Shown: positions 8,567 through 17,198, numbered from the stretch's first letter. The stretch is DNA of 64,000 nt from Candidatus Zhuqueibacterota bacterium (GCA_016928775.1 JAFGKD010000014.1:1-64000), one strand, 5' to 3'. Notes: a model not told the origin generated them from the letters alone. Numbers and translations are program-made.

Positions 8567-9784
8567 TTACTGTTTCAGACCGGATAAATCAAACTCGAGC
8601 TTTGTGTTATTTTTGATCAACTCTTCCCATGTGACTGTTCTGTGCTCATAGGCAGCCGTGCGACCCATAACGGTGATCAGGTTACTTTGCACACTGGGTT
8701 CAACAGTGGGATTAGCATAATTGCCATTTTGTATATCCTTATAAAAAGTCTCAATATTCGCCCTGGCGCCCTGCGGATACAAATCGCTGGTATCGCCGCC
8801 TTTGTAGAAATTTTCTCCGCGGATGAGAACCCGACCGCCATACTCGGTTTCGAGCACACCTTTTGAACCGAACATGCGGTTGCGAATGCCCTCGGGTTGG
8901 GTGCCATGGCCATTAAACTGTTTTGAGCTGAACGTAATACCAATGTTGTTCGGGTATTCGTACACGAGTGAGAAATAATCATGGCAATATTTTTTATCGC
9001 GAACCAAATGTCCGCACGTGCCGGTGGCTTTGAGCGGATTCTCTTGCATGATCCATGACATCACGTCGAGAGTATGGATATTTTGTTCGGTGATGATGTC
9101 GCCAGAGAGCTCGCGACTCAAGCCCCAGGCGCGCAGCCAATCTTCCTTGGTGGGATTCTCCTTATCGACATAGGGATGCATGCGCTGGAATGGCGTATCA
9201 GCATGATAGATCGCTTCGCCAAAGGCAAATGTGCCGATGCCGCCATTATGGACTTGATGCAGCGCTTGAATAAAAAAGCCATTGGCGCGCGTCTGGAAAT
9301 CTATCAGGAAACAAAGGTTTTTTGTTGTTGCGTTTTGGCCGCTCTCTCTTATGGTTTGACAGCCAGGACCATCGATCGCAATGGGTTTGGCAAGATAAAC
9401 GTGCAGGCCGGCGGCTACAGCATCCGCCGCTTGCTGCGGGTGAAAGTACGGCGGGCTTTCAATAGCGACAGCGTCGATACCGGCTTTCAGCAATGCTCGA
9501 TAGCCATACAAACCGGTAAAACGACGTTCTTTGGCTATTCCAAACTTGTCGCCAAATTCATCGACGCGATCCTGAAAATAATCATGACCGGCAGACAATT
9601 CATAGCCGCCATGTTTTTTAAATAAATCCATAATCCATTGCCCACGGCCACCGCAACCGATGAGCCCCAGCTTTATTTTGGAGTTGGCAGCTGACCCGCG
9701 CACCAATTGTGGATTCATAATGGTAAACGTTGCCGCAGTGGCGCTGGCACTGGCGATGAATTTTCTTCTGCTGACTTTTTTCAT
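8567..9784 (-). CDS. Tat-exported Gfo/Idh/MocA-family oxidoreductase
   Basis: 405-residue NAD(P)-dependent sugar oxidoreductase or GH109-like enzyme. It begins with a twin-arginine signal (SRRKFIASASATAATF), so it should be exported folded with its cofactor. The Rossmann motif LIGCGGRGQW follows at about 40-50. The usual EKP lysine motif reads AKP here (YLAKPIAID), keeping the lysine but not the glutamate. The C-terminal half has the family alpha/beta domain with DWLRAWG and TEQNIHTLDVMSW. The start has GGGAGA upstream. Exported Gfo/Idh proteins are common in carbohydrate-degrading FCB and PVC bacteria, and some are glycosidases using an NAD redox mechanism. Single gene; the substrate is unknown. 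Confidence 0.82.
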   Translation of the reverse strand: MKKVSRRKFIASASATAATFTIMNPQLVRGSAANSKIKLGLIGCGGRGQWIMDLFKKHGGYELSAGHDYFQDRVDEFGDKFGIAKERRFTGLYGYRALLKAGIDAVAIESPPYFHPQQAADAVAAGLHVYLAKPIAIDGPGCQTIRESGQNATTKNLCFLIDFQTRANGFFIQALHQVHNGGIGTFAFGEAIYHADTPFQRMHPYVDKENPTKEDWLRAWGLSRELSGDIITEQNIHTLDVMSWIMQENPLKATGTCGHLVRDKKYCHDYFSLVYEYPNNIGITFSSKQFNGHGTQPEGIRNRMFGSKGVLETEYGGRVLIRGENFYKGGDTSDLYPQGARANIETFYKDIQNGNYANPTVEPSVQSNLITVMGRTAAYEHRTVTWEELIKNNTKLEFDLSGLKQ

Positions 9785-9856
9785 GGTTTACTTTCTCCCT
9801 TGATTTTATTGACCTTTGAATAGCCTCTTCCCTGTGCAGTGGTCTTGCAGTTTTAG

Positions 9857-10087
9857 TCAGTCGACTATTCTTTGCATCTGGATCATTTTTACAGTCATTG
9901 AATACGATTGACCGTAATTTAGAACCAATATGATTAAAAACAACTCTTTTATAAGTTTTTCGCCAACAGCAGAATCATATAAACCAAGAAATGGACTTTG
10001 AGAATCGATTTTATTAATGGTCTCTAATATTTTATCGTCGGATGAGATCCTGACGGTGGGATCGTCAACAAGATGAAATTGATACCC
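9857..10087 (-). pseudogene. Possible 3' remnant of a protein gene
   Basis: A 76-codon open stretch on the minus strand, bounded upstream by TGA (10090-10088) and with no start codon before its late internal ATGs. Its conceptual product looks protein-like (for example DDPTVRISSDDKILETINK) but I do not recognise a family. It could be the tail of a decayed gene or a chance open frame; length alone does not decide. Confidence 0.25.
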
Positions 10088-10103
10088 TCAACCACCCTAT
10101 AAA

Positions 10104-10127
10104 AAAAGCCCTCAACCGAGGGCTTTT
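10104..10127 (-). terminator. Intrinsic terminator downstream of tRNA-Leu
   Basis: AAAAGCCCTC (10104-10113) pairs perfectly with GAGGGCTTTT (10118-10127) around the loop AACC. On the minus strand the stem is followed by a run of T, as expected for the end of the tRNA-Leu transcript. Confidence 0.85.
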
Positions 10128-10145
10128 AAATTATTATTTTCCACG

Positions 10146-10229
10146 TGCCGAGGGCGGGAATCGAACCCGCATGTTCTTGCGAACGCTGGATTTTGAGTCC
10201 AGTGCGTCTACCAATTTCACCACCTCGGC
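10146..10229 (-). tRNA. tRNA-Leu (anticodon CAA)
   Basis: 84-nt cloverleaf on the minus strand. The acceptor stem is GCCGAGG with CCTCGGC and discriminator A, the D-arm contains GGTAGACGC, and the anticodon loop CTCAAAA has anticodon CAA. A long variable arm (GCGTTCGCAAGAACAT), typical of class II tRNAs, precedes the T-arm GCGGG-TTCGATT-CCCGC. CCA is not encoded. It has its own promoter and terminator. Confidence 0.97.
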
Positions 10230-10248
10230 ATTTGTTTTTGCGACACAA

Positions 10249-10277
10249 AATATAAATAAATCACTTTCGAATGTCAA
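10249..10277 (-). promoter_or_regulatory. Sigma-70 promoter of tRNA-Leu
   Basis: On the minus strand TTGACA (10277-10272), exactly 17 bases, then TATATT (10254-10249), about 20 bases before the tRNA 5' end. This supports a standard -35/-10 housekeeping sigma factor in this organism. Confidence 0.82.
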
Positions 10278-10352
10278 GCTAAAGTTACATATCTGGGTGA
10301 AACATCAGTCACGCGTATAGCACTCTTGCTAGCAGATACTGGATTGCCCCTA

Positions 10353-11522
10353 TCAGTTATTTTCGATCATCTCTTTGAGAATTTTCATGTCCATTTCCAA
10401 CTTTTTCAGGCGCTTATGGAGATAGTCATTGGTTATTTTTATTTGCTGCTCATTCGGAGAAAACGACTCTGACGATATACTGCTTTCACTGAGAGTGTTA
10501 CGCGGTGTTGAAGCTAACGTCACATTTATGGGGAAAATTTGATCTCCTCGCAAAATTTGCATTGAGACAATATCACCTGCGGAATGCGAACTAATGATTT
10601 GAAACAGGTCCGCGGCAGTGGCAACTTTGCGGCTATCTGTGCTCAAAACAATGTCACCGGTTTTCATACCGGATTGCGCCGCCGGACTCCCTTCAATAAC
10701 TTGCTTGATATGCGCACCACCCATTTGGCTCGGCCAGGTATCAACCGACACACCAAAATAAACACTTTTTTTGTTCGCTAGCTTTAGGATCCCGTTTTTC
10801 ACAGCAATAATATCTCGTATAGGATTGACAAGAACGGTCTCATTCGCCAGCAGGTCAGAAGAGTAGGGCAGCTCATCCGGGAAAAAATTAATTTCCACAG
10901 CAACGAGACCGATCAATTGCCCGCTAAAATTAAAAACTGCACCACTGCTCGCACCGGCGGGCAAATCGGCTGACAGCTGTATCATGCCGTCACTGCGGGT
11001 GCAATTCACGATGCCAAAGCTGACAGCCGGCATGATTCCAAGTGAATTGCTTAAAATAAGCACTGGCTCACCCGGGGCGATGCCCCGAGGATCGGCTAAT
11101 ATCTGTGGCTGAAAATCATCGCTAATACTTTTTTCAACTCTGAGAACTGAGAGACCGAGATCATCATCAGAACCGACAACTGTTCCGTTTGCCTCTGTTT
11201 GATCGTGGAATCGAATGGTAATGTGATCACTCCCGTTGACGATTTTTTGTTTGGCAATGATATGATTGGAACCAAGTATAATGCCAGCGCCTGAATTGAT
11301 CATTTCAATCGCCGGCTCAGATCCCTGGTGTTGCCCGACTCCCATATGTGCTTCAATGGAAACCGCCGATTTTTCGACATCCTTGACGAGTTGGATGAAT
11401 TCCTGGCGAAATGCATTGAGAGCGGATGTACTTTCAATCGCGAAAAGCTGGGTGCTGCACCATATTCTGAAAAAAATGGATGCATAAATGGCAAGGGAAA
11501 AAATATTCTGCATAAATCTCAT
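10353..11522 (-). CDS. HtrA/DegP-like protein with PDZ domain, catalytic triad degenerate
   Basis: 389-residue exported protein with the fold of an S1C (HtrA) protease followed by one PDZ domain (about 255-345) and a charged helical tail. By motif alignment, the histidine position of NNHVV is K93 (HIIAKQKIV), the aspartate position of TDLAVL is G123 (DLGLSVL), and only the serine is kept (S192 in GASSGAV, where GNSGGP is usual). Two of three catalytic residues are lost, so I infer a pseudoprotease that binds rather than cuts. It is the last gene of the sigma/anti-sigma group, 15 bp downstream of the anti-sigma gene, suggesting an envelope-stress sensor or adaptor. Start M1 or M4 (11513) cannot be separated. 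Confidence 0.82.
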   Translation of the reverse strand: MRFMQNIFSLAIYASIFFRIWCSTQLFAIESTSALNAFRQEFIQLVKDVEKSAVSIEAHMGVGQHQGSEPAIEMINSGAGIILGSNHIIAKQKIVNGSDHITIRFHDQTEANGTVVGSDDDLGLSVLRVEKSISDDFQPQILADPRGIAPGEPVLILSNSLGIMPAVSFGIVNCTRSDGMIQLSADLPAGASSGAVFNFSGQLIGLVAVEINFFPDELPYSSDLLANETVLVNPIRDIIAVKNGILKLANKKSVYFGVSVDTWPSQMGGAHIKQVIEGSPAAQSGMKTGDIVLSTDSRKVATAADLFQIISSHSAGDIVSMQILRGDQIFPINVTLASTPRNTLSESSISSESFSPNEQQIKITNDYLHKRLKKLEMDMKILKEMIENN

Positions 11523-11537
11523 ACAACACCGGACAAC

Positions 11538-12209
11538 TTAGAAAATAAATTCAGCATTTTTTATTTTCTGCTGTTCAATTTGTTTTTTTCTCAAAGTAAG
11601 CAGACCATCATTCTGCGGCGCTTCCTTAAGATTTGGTAATTTGTCCTCTGAGATCGGTTCAGGAGATGTGAGCAAGGTGTTTTTGAATTCTTGCATTGTC
11701 TCGGCATAATCCAGCTTTGTATAATTCATCACCTTATAGGTGTTTTTTACCGTATCCATCCCGACAAATATCATATAACCAGGATCAACGTGGTTCATTT
11801 CGCCTTGCAAAACTTTTTGAACAGCAATCTGATTGGTATCCGAGCCATTTTCAAGTGTCGAGTACGACATACGTTGTAGAAAAGCGCCAAAAAAGATCAG
11901 GACGACAGTGGCGACAGCGTATGCCGGAATTTTCCAATTCAGTTCAAAAAACGGAAATGACCATCGGCGTGTTTGCTGGGCACGGATTTCCTGACGTAGT
12001 CGGGAATACAAAACCGTATCAAAGGACGCGGATGTCTTGACACGTGGCAAAGCAGCAAGGACCTGTTTCATATGCAATAAATCATCGACTTTGGCTTTAC
12101 ATGCAGGGCAGTTTTTCAGATGGTTTTGTAAAGAGTGCTTGATCTCTTCCTCGAGTACGTTATCTAAATAATCGGAAAATAATTTACCATGATAGTCGCA
12201 TTCTTTCAT
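11538..12209 (-). CDS. Zinc-binding anti-sigma factor, single-pass membrane protein
   Basis: 223-residue predicted partner of the adjacent ECF sigma factor. The N-terminal cytoplasmic domain has the ZAS signature H30-x3-C34-x2-C37 (HLKNCPAC), with a further C4 and H7. A single membrane segment lies at about residues 98-116 (AYAVATVVLIFFGAFL), followed by a periplasmic C-terminal half with no recognised domain. It sits 16 bp after the sigma gene and 15 bp before the HtrA-like gene. The standard reading is that it holds the sigma factor at the membrane and releases it when the periplasmic part senses stress. No intramembrane protease gene is in the window. Confidence 0.88.
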   Translation of the reverse strand: MKECDYHGKLFSDYLDNVLEEEIKHSLQNHLKNCPACKAKVDDLLHMKQVLAALPRVKTSASFDTVLYSRLRQEIRAQQTRRWSFPFFELNWKIPAYAVATVVLIFFGAFLQRMSYSTLENGSDTNQIAVQKVLQGEMNHVDPGYMIFVGMDTVKNTYKVMNYTKLDYAETMQEFKNTLLTSPEPISEDKLPNLKEAPQNDGLLTLRKKQIEQQKIKNAEFIF

Positions 12210-12225
12210 CTATTTTCCTCCTCGG

Positions 12226-12819
12226 CTAAAAAGCCGGCAACTTTATATCCTTGAGCTTTGACTGCAATTTGAGTCGAGCACGGTTGACTCGCGATTTCAC
12301 TGTACCCAGTGGAATGTGTAGTATAGAACCTATCTCCTCATAAGAAAGTTCCTGAATATCTCGAAGAACGATCACCTGTTTAAAGCGAGGCGGTAACTCA
12401 TTTATCGCTTTTTGAATGATCTTTTCAGTGAGTGCTGTGTTGGCGTCTTGATCGGTACTGGCAACTTGATCTTCAATTTCGTACTCTTTATCATCAAATC
12501 CGATATCCGAGATGGAGACGACTTTTCGTCTTTTCCGCTTCCGCAGCTCGGTTTTGGCCAAGTTACCAGCAATAGTATAAATCCAGGTGGAGAATTTGGC
12601 AATCTGGCGATAGGCATGTTTATTTCGATAGAGACGTAAAAACGTCTCCTGAACAATATCTTCAGCTTCTTCAATATTGCCAAGGAACCGATAGGCAAAA
12701 TTTAATAGCTGATCTTTATACCGATATACAATGATTTCATATGCGGCATAATCATCGTTCTGAAATCGCTGTATGAGTTCTTCGTCAGTTAGCTCAGACT
12801 TTAGCTTATCTTTGCGCAT
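12226..12819 (-). CDS. RNA polymerase sigma factor, ECF/RpoE type
   Basis: 197-residue sigma-70-family regulator made of region 2 (about 15-90; FLGNIEEAEDIVQETFLR, then FSTWIYTIAGN) and region 4 (about 130-190; LPPRFKQVIVLRDIQELSYEEI and the helix-turn-helix IPLGTVKSRVNRAR), with no region 3 or 1.1. It should direct transcription of an envelope or stress regulon under the control of the downstream anti-sigma factor. The 57-bp gap upstream, the largest in this part of the block, carries a GGAACTT element and a palindrome (separate entries), consistent with autoregulation. Confidence 0.93.
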   Translation of the reverse strand: MRKDKLKSELTDEELIQRFQNDDYAAYEIIVYRYKDQLLNFAYRFLGNIEEAEDIVQETFLRLYRNKHAYRQIAKFSTWIYTIAGNLAKTELRKRKRRKVVSISDIGFDDKEYEIEDQVASTDQDANTALTEKIIQKAINELPPRFKQVIVLRDIQELSYEEIGSILHIPLGTVKSRVNRARLKLQSKLKDIKLPAF

Positions 12820-12831
12820 GCCTTTTTAATG

Positions 12832-12858
12832 TGAACCTAGTTCAAAAATTAAAGTTCC
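12832..12858 (-). promoter_or_regulatory. Candidate autoregulatory ECF promoter and palindromic operator
   Basis: On the minus strand GGAACTT (12858-12852), identical to the RpoE-type -35 box, is followed after 16 bases by TTCACATTA. The same spacer contains a perfect palindrome, TGAAC-CTA-GTTCA (12832-12844). A start site at the usual distance would fall within a few bases of the sigma ATG at 12819, so the transcript would be nearly leaderless; alternatively only the palindrome is functional. Confidence 0.4.
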
Positions 12859-12876
12859 ACTTTTTATGTAAAAACA

Positions 12877-13899
12877 TCAAATTGTTGAATATATTTCAAA
12901 TAAAAGCGATTCTATAACTAATTTTGGCTTTTGATAACTCGTCTTTAAATGCTGGTCCGCTGAAAGCAATAATTGAAATATACCTTGCAATTGATCACGT
13001 CGATATTTTTGCGCTTGTTGAATATACTTGTCAACAAAATATTGGTTGATGCGTAATTCCTTTGCGATGTCACTTTTCGACGATCTTTTTGACAGCAATT
13101 CTTTTGCTTTCACAATAATCGTGAAATGGCGGCTCAACATGACCAGCAAACCGACCGGCGATTCTCCCAATTCGAGCAGGCGGTTCAAAATACGCAGGCT
13201 TTTTTCAAGGTGCTTGCCTGCAACCGCATCACAAAATTCAAATACGTTGTAATCTTTTGTTGATCCAACCACAGCTTCGACATCGCGGATTGTTATCTCT
13301 TTGGCTCCTGTTAATAATTCGATTTTATCAATTTCCGAACTGAGGCGCCTGAGCGAATTGCCTACATTGATTTGCAATAAACTGGCGGCCTCTTCAGAAA
13401 TGCTGTAGCCGCGGTCTTTTACGTGTGATTTAATCCATCCCAAAACCTGGTTGTCATAAAGGCGCCTGGCTTCAATCACCTTACAAAGCTCTTTTAATTT
13501 TTTGATCGTCGCACTATTACCAAGCTTGGCACTGGTGAGACAGAGACAGGTCGATTTTGACGGTTTTTCAGCATATTTCACTAACAGCTGCAGACTTTTT
13601 TCGTTGAGAAGCGTAATATCTTTGACGATAACAAGACGCCGTTCCGCCATCATTGGGAAAGACATTGCTGCATTGATGATGGCGGCACCATCCGTTTCGT
13701 TGCCATAAAGAACATCCAGATTAAAGTCTTCATCGCCGGGTTGCAGGACAGCTTTGCGCAGGGCGTCAACCAACTGCTTGACGAGAAAATCCTCTTCACC
13801 ATAAAAAAGATAAAGCTGAGAAATTTTGTCTGCTTTCAGGTCAGCATAAAATTGCGTGAGTGTGTATTTCGGCTGTGGTTGCTTCAAATACCTGCCCAA
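12877..13899 (-). CDS. holA: DNA polymerase III delta subunit
   Basis: Clamp-loader delta subunit, 340 residues, the usual length. It opens the sliding clamp for loading on DNA. Recognisable features are the N-terminal LYLFYGEEDFLV segment, the strand-helix region ERRLVIVKDI of the first AAA+-like domain, and the C-terminal collar domain with the FEFCDAVAGK and LLVMLSRHF motifs of the HolA family. It lies three bases after uppP in the minus-strand block and 57 bp before the ECF sigma gene. Essential replication function is known for the family. Confidence 0.92.
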   Translation of the reverse strand: MGRYLKQPQPKYTLTQFYADLKADKISQLYLFYGEEDFLVKQLVDALRKAVLQPGDEDFNLDVLYGNETDGAAIINAAMSFPMMAERRLVIVKDITLLNEKSLQLLVKYAEKPSKSTCLCLTSAKLGNSATIKKLKELCKVIEARRLYDNQVLGWIKSHVKDRGYSISEEAASLLQINVGNSLRRLSSEIDKIELLTGAKEITIRDVEAVVGSTKDYNVFEFCDAVAGKHLEKSLRILNRLLELGESPVGLLVMLSRHFTIIVKAKELLSKRSSKSDIAKELRINQYFVDKYIQQAQKYRRDQLQGIFQLLLSADQHLKTSYQKPKLVIESLLFEIYSTI

Positions 13900-13902
13900 T
13901 CC

Positions 13903-14724
13903 TTATTTGATAAAAATTAATCCGAGTACTCCAATGATCAGGCAATATGGCGCAAACCAGTAGAGTTTGCCCCGGCCAACGATAGCGATCAATGACTCAA
14001 TCGCCACGAATCCCGAAACATAGGCGGCAATCATGCCGGCGGCGAGAACCATAAGCATATCACTACCTATACCGGATACAGAGATTTCGATTGCTTTGAT
14101 CATTGTCGCACCTAAAATCGCTGGTATAGCGAGAAGAAATGAAAACCGTGCTGCTTCCTTGCCACTGATGTTTTGATAGAGTCCTGCACTGATAGTTGAA
14201 CCTGACCGGGAAATCCCTGGCAATATCGCGCACGCCTGGGCAATGCCGATGATCAATGTATTGCGAAGACTCAAGGGCGCAGTGCCTTTTTTAGCAAAGA
14301 GAGTCAGAAACAAAATGACCGCCGTGATGATGAGCATACTGCATGCAAAACGCGGGCTATGAAAAGCGGTTTCGATCTTGTCTTCGAAAGTAAGCCCAAT
14401 CACTGCTGCGGGTATAGTGGCAATGATAATATAGACAAGCAAGCGAAAATCCAAGCTTTTTCGATAATAATTGTCGAGGCCGGCTGAAAAGACTTTGGGC
14501 GAAAAGAGTTTAAAAAATGCCATGATCAAATTAAAAATCTCTTTGCGAAAAATAGTCAGAACAGCGAGTAATGTACCGAAATGCACAAAAACTTCAAACT
14601 CAATGCCTTGTTCCTGCAAACCCAGGAAATGTTTGCCCAGTACCAAATGTCCCGAACTGCTGACCGGCAAAAATTCTGTCAAGCCCTGCACGATGCCAAG
14701 AATCACTGCTTTTCCAATATCCAT
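13903..14724 (-). CDS. uppP: Undecaprenyl-diphosphatase UppP/BacA
   Basis: Integral membrane phosphatase of 273 residues that recycles undecaprenyl pyrophosphate to the monophosphate carrier for peptidoglycan and surface polysaccharides. The two family motifs are present: QGLTEFLPVSSSGHL at 13-27, with E17, the serines and H26, and PGISRSGST further on, with the catalytic arginine. Hydrophobic segments fill the rest. The start at 14724 is set by AAGGAGAC just upstream and by homology; the open frame extends back to 14778 but has no other support. Supply of lipid carrier also serves the exopolysaccharide locus later in the window. Confidence 0.95.
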   Translation of the reverse strand: MDIGKAVILGIVQGLTEFLPVSSSGHLVLGKHFLGLQEQGIEFEVFVHFGTLLAVLTIFRKEIFNLIMAFFKLFSPKVFSAGLDNYYRKSLDFRLLVYIIIATIPAAVIGLTFEDKIETAFHSPRFACSMLIITAVILFLTLFAKKGTAPLSLRNTLIIGIAQACAILPGISRSGSTISAGLYQNISGKEAARFSFLLAIPAILGATMIKAIEISVSGIGSDMLMVLAAGMIAAYVSGFVAIESLIAIVGRGKLYWFAPYCLIIGVLGLIFIK

Positions 14725-14797
14725 CCCTGTCTCCTTGTCCGTAAAGTCCACTTCCAACCATTTGCATTTCAGAGGCAAAAGCGCATAACGTGGATGA

Positions 14798-15340
14798 CTA
14801 TATCAAATTATATTTTATTCCAAGCCACCCGCCAAAATAATCCGCTACGCCGGCTAATGCATATTTTAATTCGATAAAGCCGTTCAATCGAGTGTTCAGG
14901 GGCAGATCCAGTCCCACGACGGCATGCAAAGACAGATCGAATTCATACTCGTCTGAGCGAGTTGGTGAATTGGCAGACGAAATGCTCGATTTATTTAAAT
15001 GCATGCCGAGACCACCGCCCACATAAGGAACAGCTTTAGAGTTATTAAGGTTAAATGGCTTTACTGCGGAAAGTCCCAGTGCAAAAAGCATCCAATTGTG
15101 CTGCTCACTCTCATTTTTGTCGAATTGTTGTCGCCAGAAATCGAGATAAGGGCGCAGGATCAGCTTTGGTTTAAGGTTATCAATCGAGGCATTCAAGCCG
15201 ACCGAGAGAGAATTATCCCGAGTGAGCGAAGTTTTGACTGATCCAAAATGGCCACCCATTGCTGTGATACCAGGAAACGCCGAAAAAAGCGGCATGCTCA
15301 CTGCTAAAAACATCAGGAAAATCTTGACGGTGCTTTGCAT
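14798..15340 (-). CDS. Small predicted outer-membrane beta-barrel protein
   Basis: 180-residue exported protein of unknown function. A signal peptide (KIFLMFLAVSMPLFSAF) is followed by alternating beta-strand-like segments, a glycine-rich YVGGGLGMHL turn, and a C-terminal strand ending in a hydrophobic/aromatic pattern (FGGWLGIKYNLI), as in small eight-stranded barrels. The ATG at 15340 lies seven bases after the upstream stop; an in-frame start at 15361 would overlap that gene. Between an LpoA-like protein and uppP it may belong to envelope biogenesis, but no family was recognised. Confidence 0.65.
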   Translation of the reverse strand: MQSTVKIFLMFLAVSMPLFSAFPGITAMGGHFGSVKTSLTRDNSLSVGLNASIDNLKPKLILRPYLDFWRQQFDKNESEQHNWMLFALGLSAVKPFNLNNSKAVPYVGGGLGMHLNKSSISSANSPTRSDEYEFDLSLHAVVGLDLPLNTRLNGFIELKYALAGVADYFGGWLGIKYNLI

Positions 15341-15347
15341 GGTCACC

Positions 15348-17198
15348 CTAATCCGCTTCATTCATTCTATTAATCAGACCATCCTGAAATTGGAGAATAT
15401 TGACATAACTATTCACACGCCGCTCATTGTTAAGGGATATTTGAGTTCCCAATCCCGGAAATCCTTTTACGGTTTTGAAATATTCAGCAATATCTTTGCC
15501 CGTCATATTGCCGGCATCAACTGCTTCGATGATTAGATTCATGACATTATAACCATACAAAGCCATAACACCTGGAGATGTTGCCGTGCTGATACGAAAA
15601 TCTCGAGTGAAATTGATATAATCGATATCGGTTTCAGAAATATAAAAGCCGGCGACAAAAACGAGGCCGTTGACATAGCGTTGTTGTTGTCGCAGCAATT
15701 CGGGATTATTCCAGGTATCTCCGCCCAACAAACGCGATTTTATGTTAAAGAGAGCAAACTGGGAAGCAATATAGGGAATATCTTCCTCATAAGCTGGAAC
15801 AAAAAATCCGTCAATGGTTCGAAGAGAGATGTCGGTATATTTGGCCAGACTTTCGTTACGCTCGGAATTTCGGCGTGCGTATCGATCGAACTTTGTATAC
15901 ATAGAATCCACCTGGGCGATGTCACCCTCTTTTCCCAGCGTTCGCAACGAATCGCGAAAAGTCAAGCGAAAGCCGGCTTGTCGGATGGCTTCAAGTTGAC
16001 CAGAAAAATCAGTGGTTCCAGGATAATACCACTGTTGTGAAATGATTTTACCGCCGAGTTGGTCTACTCTATTGGCAAAGGCATCGGCGATCGCGTTACC
16101 GCTTTCATCGGCGGGTGACAGCGTGGCAAAAGTGCGCATATTTAGTGTGCTTATCGCATAATCGGCAAGCGCGGAACCGCGCTTTTCGATATCATTATTG
16201 AACTGAAATACATCGTCGCTTATTTGTGTCAAGTTGTTCTCTGTTGACACTGGAATAACCACTGGAATGTTGCTTGACTTGAGCAAGCCGGCAGTAACAG
16301 CGGCTTTTTGACCCTCGAGCTCACTTATCACTAACGCAACATCCGAGTCTGTCAATGCAAAGGTCGAGTTGATTGTTTCAACGATGTCACCACGGGTGTC
16401 CTTGACAACCAGGGTGATTTTCGCTCCACCAGTCGAACTTTTTTCCAAAGCAAATGCACAGCCACGCAAAAAGTCTTGCGCCTCTTCAGAAAAATAGCCG
16501 GACACCGGCTGCAGGATGCCGATCCGGACCTGCGGGACCACGTTTTGCATCTCTTTTTTAACGAGTTGCTCAGCAATCGTGGCATAGCGCGCCGATGGTT
16601 TGCTTGCAAGAAATTCCTCCAGAATCTGATTTGCTGACGCCATTTCCCCCTTTTTATATTTTAGATGCGCTCGCCAGATTGTTAAAATAGGTCTTGCTTT
16701 GTCCCAGGGATAGCTTTGCACCAAATCGTCGATCTTTCTCAAGCTGACAGAGTGATCAACCATCGTTGTTGCAGCAGACTCGGCTAATCGACTTAATTCT
16801 GCAGAGCTTGAAAATTCAAGCGCGTAGACAAAATCATCCAACGCATTATTAAAGTCACGCTTGTGAACATAAGCGCTGGCCCGGACATAAAAAGCGTGCG
16901 CCACGTATCGGCTTGCCGGGTAAGCTTCGATCAGGGTGCCGGCAGCCTCTATCGTCTTTTCGTATTCCTTGAGATGAAGAAACGATTTGGCTAACAAAAG
17001 TACAGCTATTGTTTCGCGTGGATTATTCTTTTTAATCGCCGACAATTCCTGAAAGTTTGTTTTTGCTTGCTCGTAATCACCATTCCGGTAAAGTATGAGC
17101 CCCCGGCTAAAGAGCTCTTCCGGAGTGCTGTTTTGGCCAAATATCACGAGTGGCAAGACAAAAAGCAAAAGTAACCACATTTTTTGCATTTTTTTCAA
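15348..17198 (-). CDS. TPR plus periplasmic-binding-fold protein, LpoA-like
   Basis: 616-residue exported protein. The order is a signal peptide (MWLLLLFVLPLVIFGQ), TPR-like helical repeats (about 25-210; for example GLILYRNGDYEQAKTNF), then a type I periplasmic binding-protein domain starting at VRIGILQPVSGYFSEEAQDF and running to the C-terminus. This architecture matches the LpoA family of outer-membrane activators of penicillin-binding proteins, and also branched-chain amino-acid receptor relatives fused to TPRs. The cysteine of a lipobox is not seen (LVIFGQ), so membrane anchoring is uncertain. Neighbours in the same block make cell-wall precursors (glmS, uppP), which supports a peptidoglycan role. 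Confidence 0.75.
   Translation of the reverse strand: MKKMQKMWLLLLFVLPLVIFGQNSTPEELFSRGLILYRNGDYEQAKTNFQELSAIKKNNPRETIAVLLLAKSFLHLKEYEKTIEAAGTLIEAYPASRYVAHAFYVRASAYVHKRDFNNALDDFVYALEFSSSAELSRLAESAATTMVDHSVSLRKIDDLVQSYPWDKARPILTIWRAHLKYKKGEMASANQILEEFLASKPSARYATIAEQLVKKEMQNVVPQVRIGILQPVSGYFSEEAQDFLRGCAFALEKSSTGGAKITLVVKDTRGDIVETINSTFALTDSDVALVISELEGQKAAVTAGLLKSSNIPVVIPVSTENNLTQISDDVFQFNNDIEKRGSALADYAISTLNMRTFATLSPADESGNAIADAFANRVDQLGGKIISQQWYYPGTTDFSGQLEAIRQAGFRLTFRDSLRTLGKEGDIAQVDSMYTKFDRYARRNSERNESLAKYTDISLRTIDGFFVPAYEEDIPYIASQFALFNIKSRLLGGDTWNNPELLRQQQRYVNGLVFVAGFYISETDIDYINFTRDFRISTATSPGVMALYGYNVMNLIIEAVDAGNMTGKDIAEYFKTVKGFPGLGTQISLNNERRVNSYVNILQFQDGLINRMNEAD

Larger units (their letters stand above)
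9785..10145. other. Intergenic region between the Gfo/Idh gene and tRNA-Leu
   Basis: About 360 bp. It holds the tRNA-Leu terminator at 10104-10127 and an open reading stretch on the minus strand (9857-10087) that has no start codon; both are listed separately. Nothing else was recognised. Confidence 0.5.

Noticed and set aside
9074-9625. 183-codon plus-strand frame inside the Tat-exported Gfo/Idh gene
   Set aside because: The minus-strand gene has a Tat signal, Rossmann motif and RBS; the plus frame has none and is a shadow.
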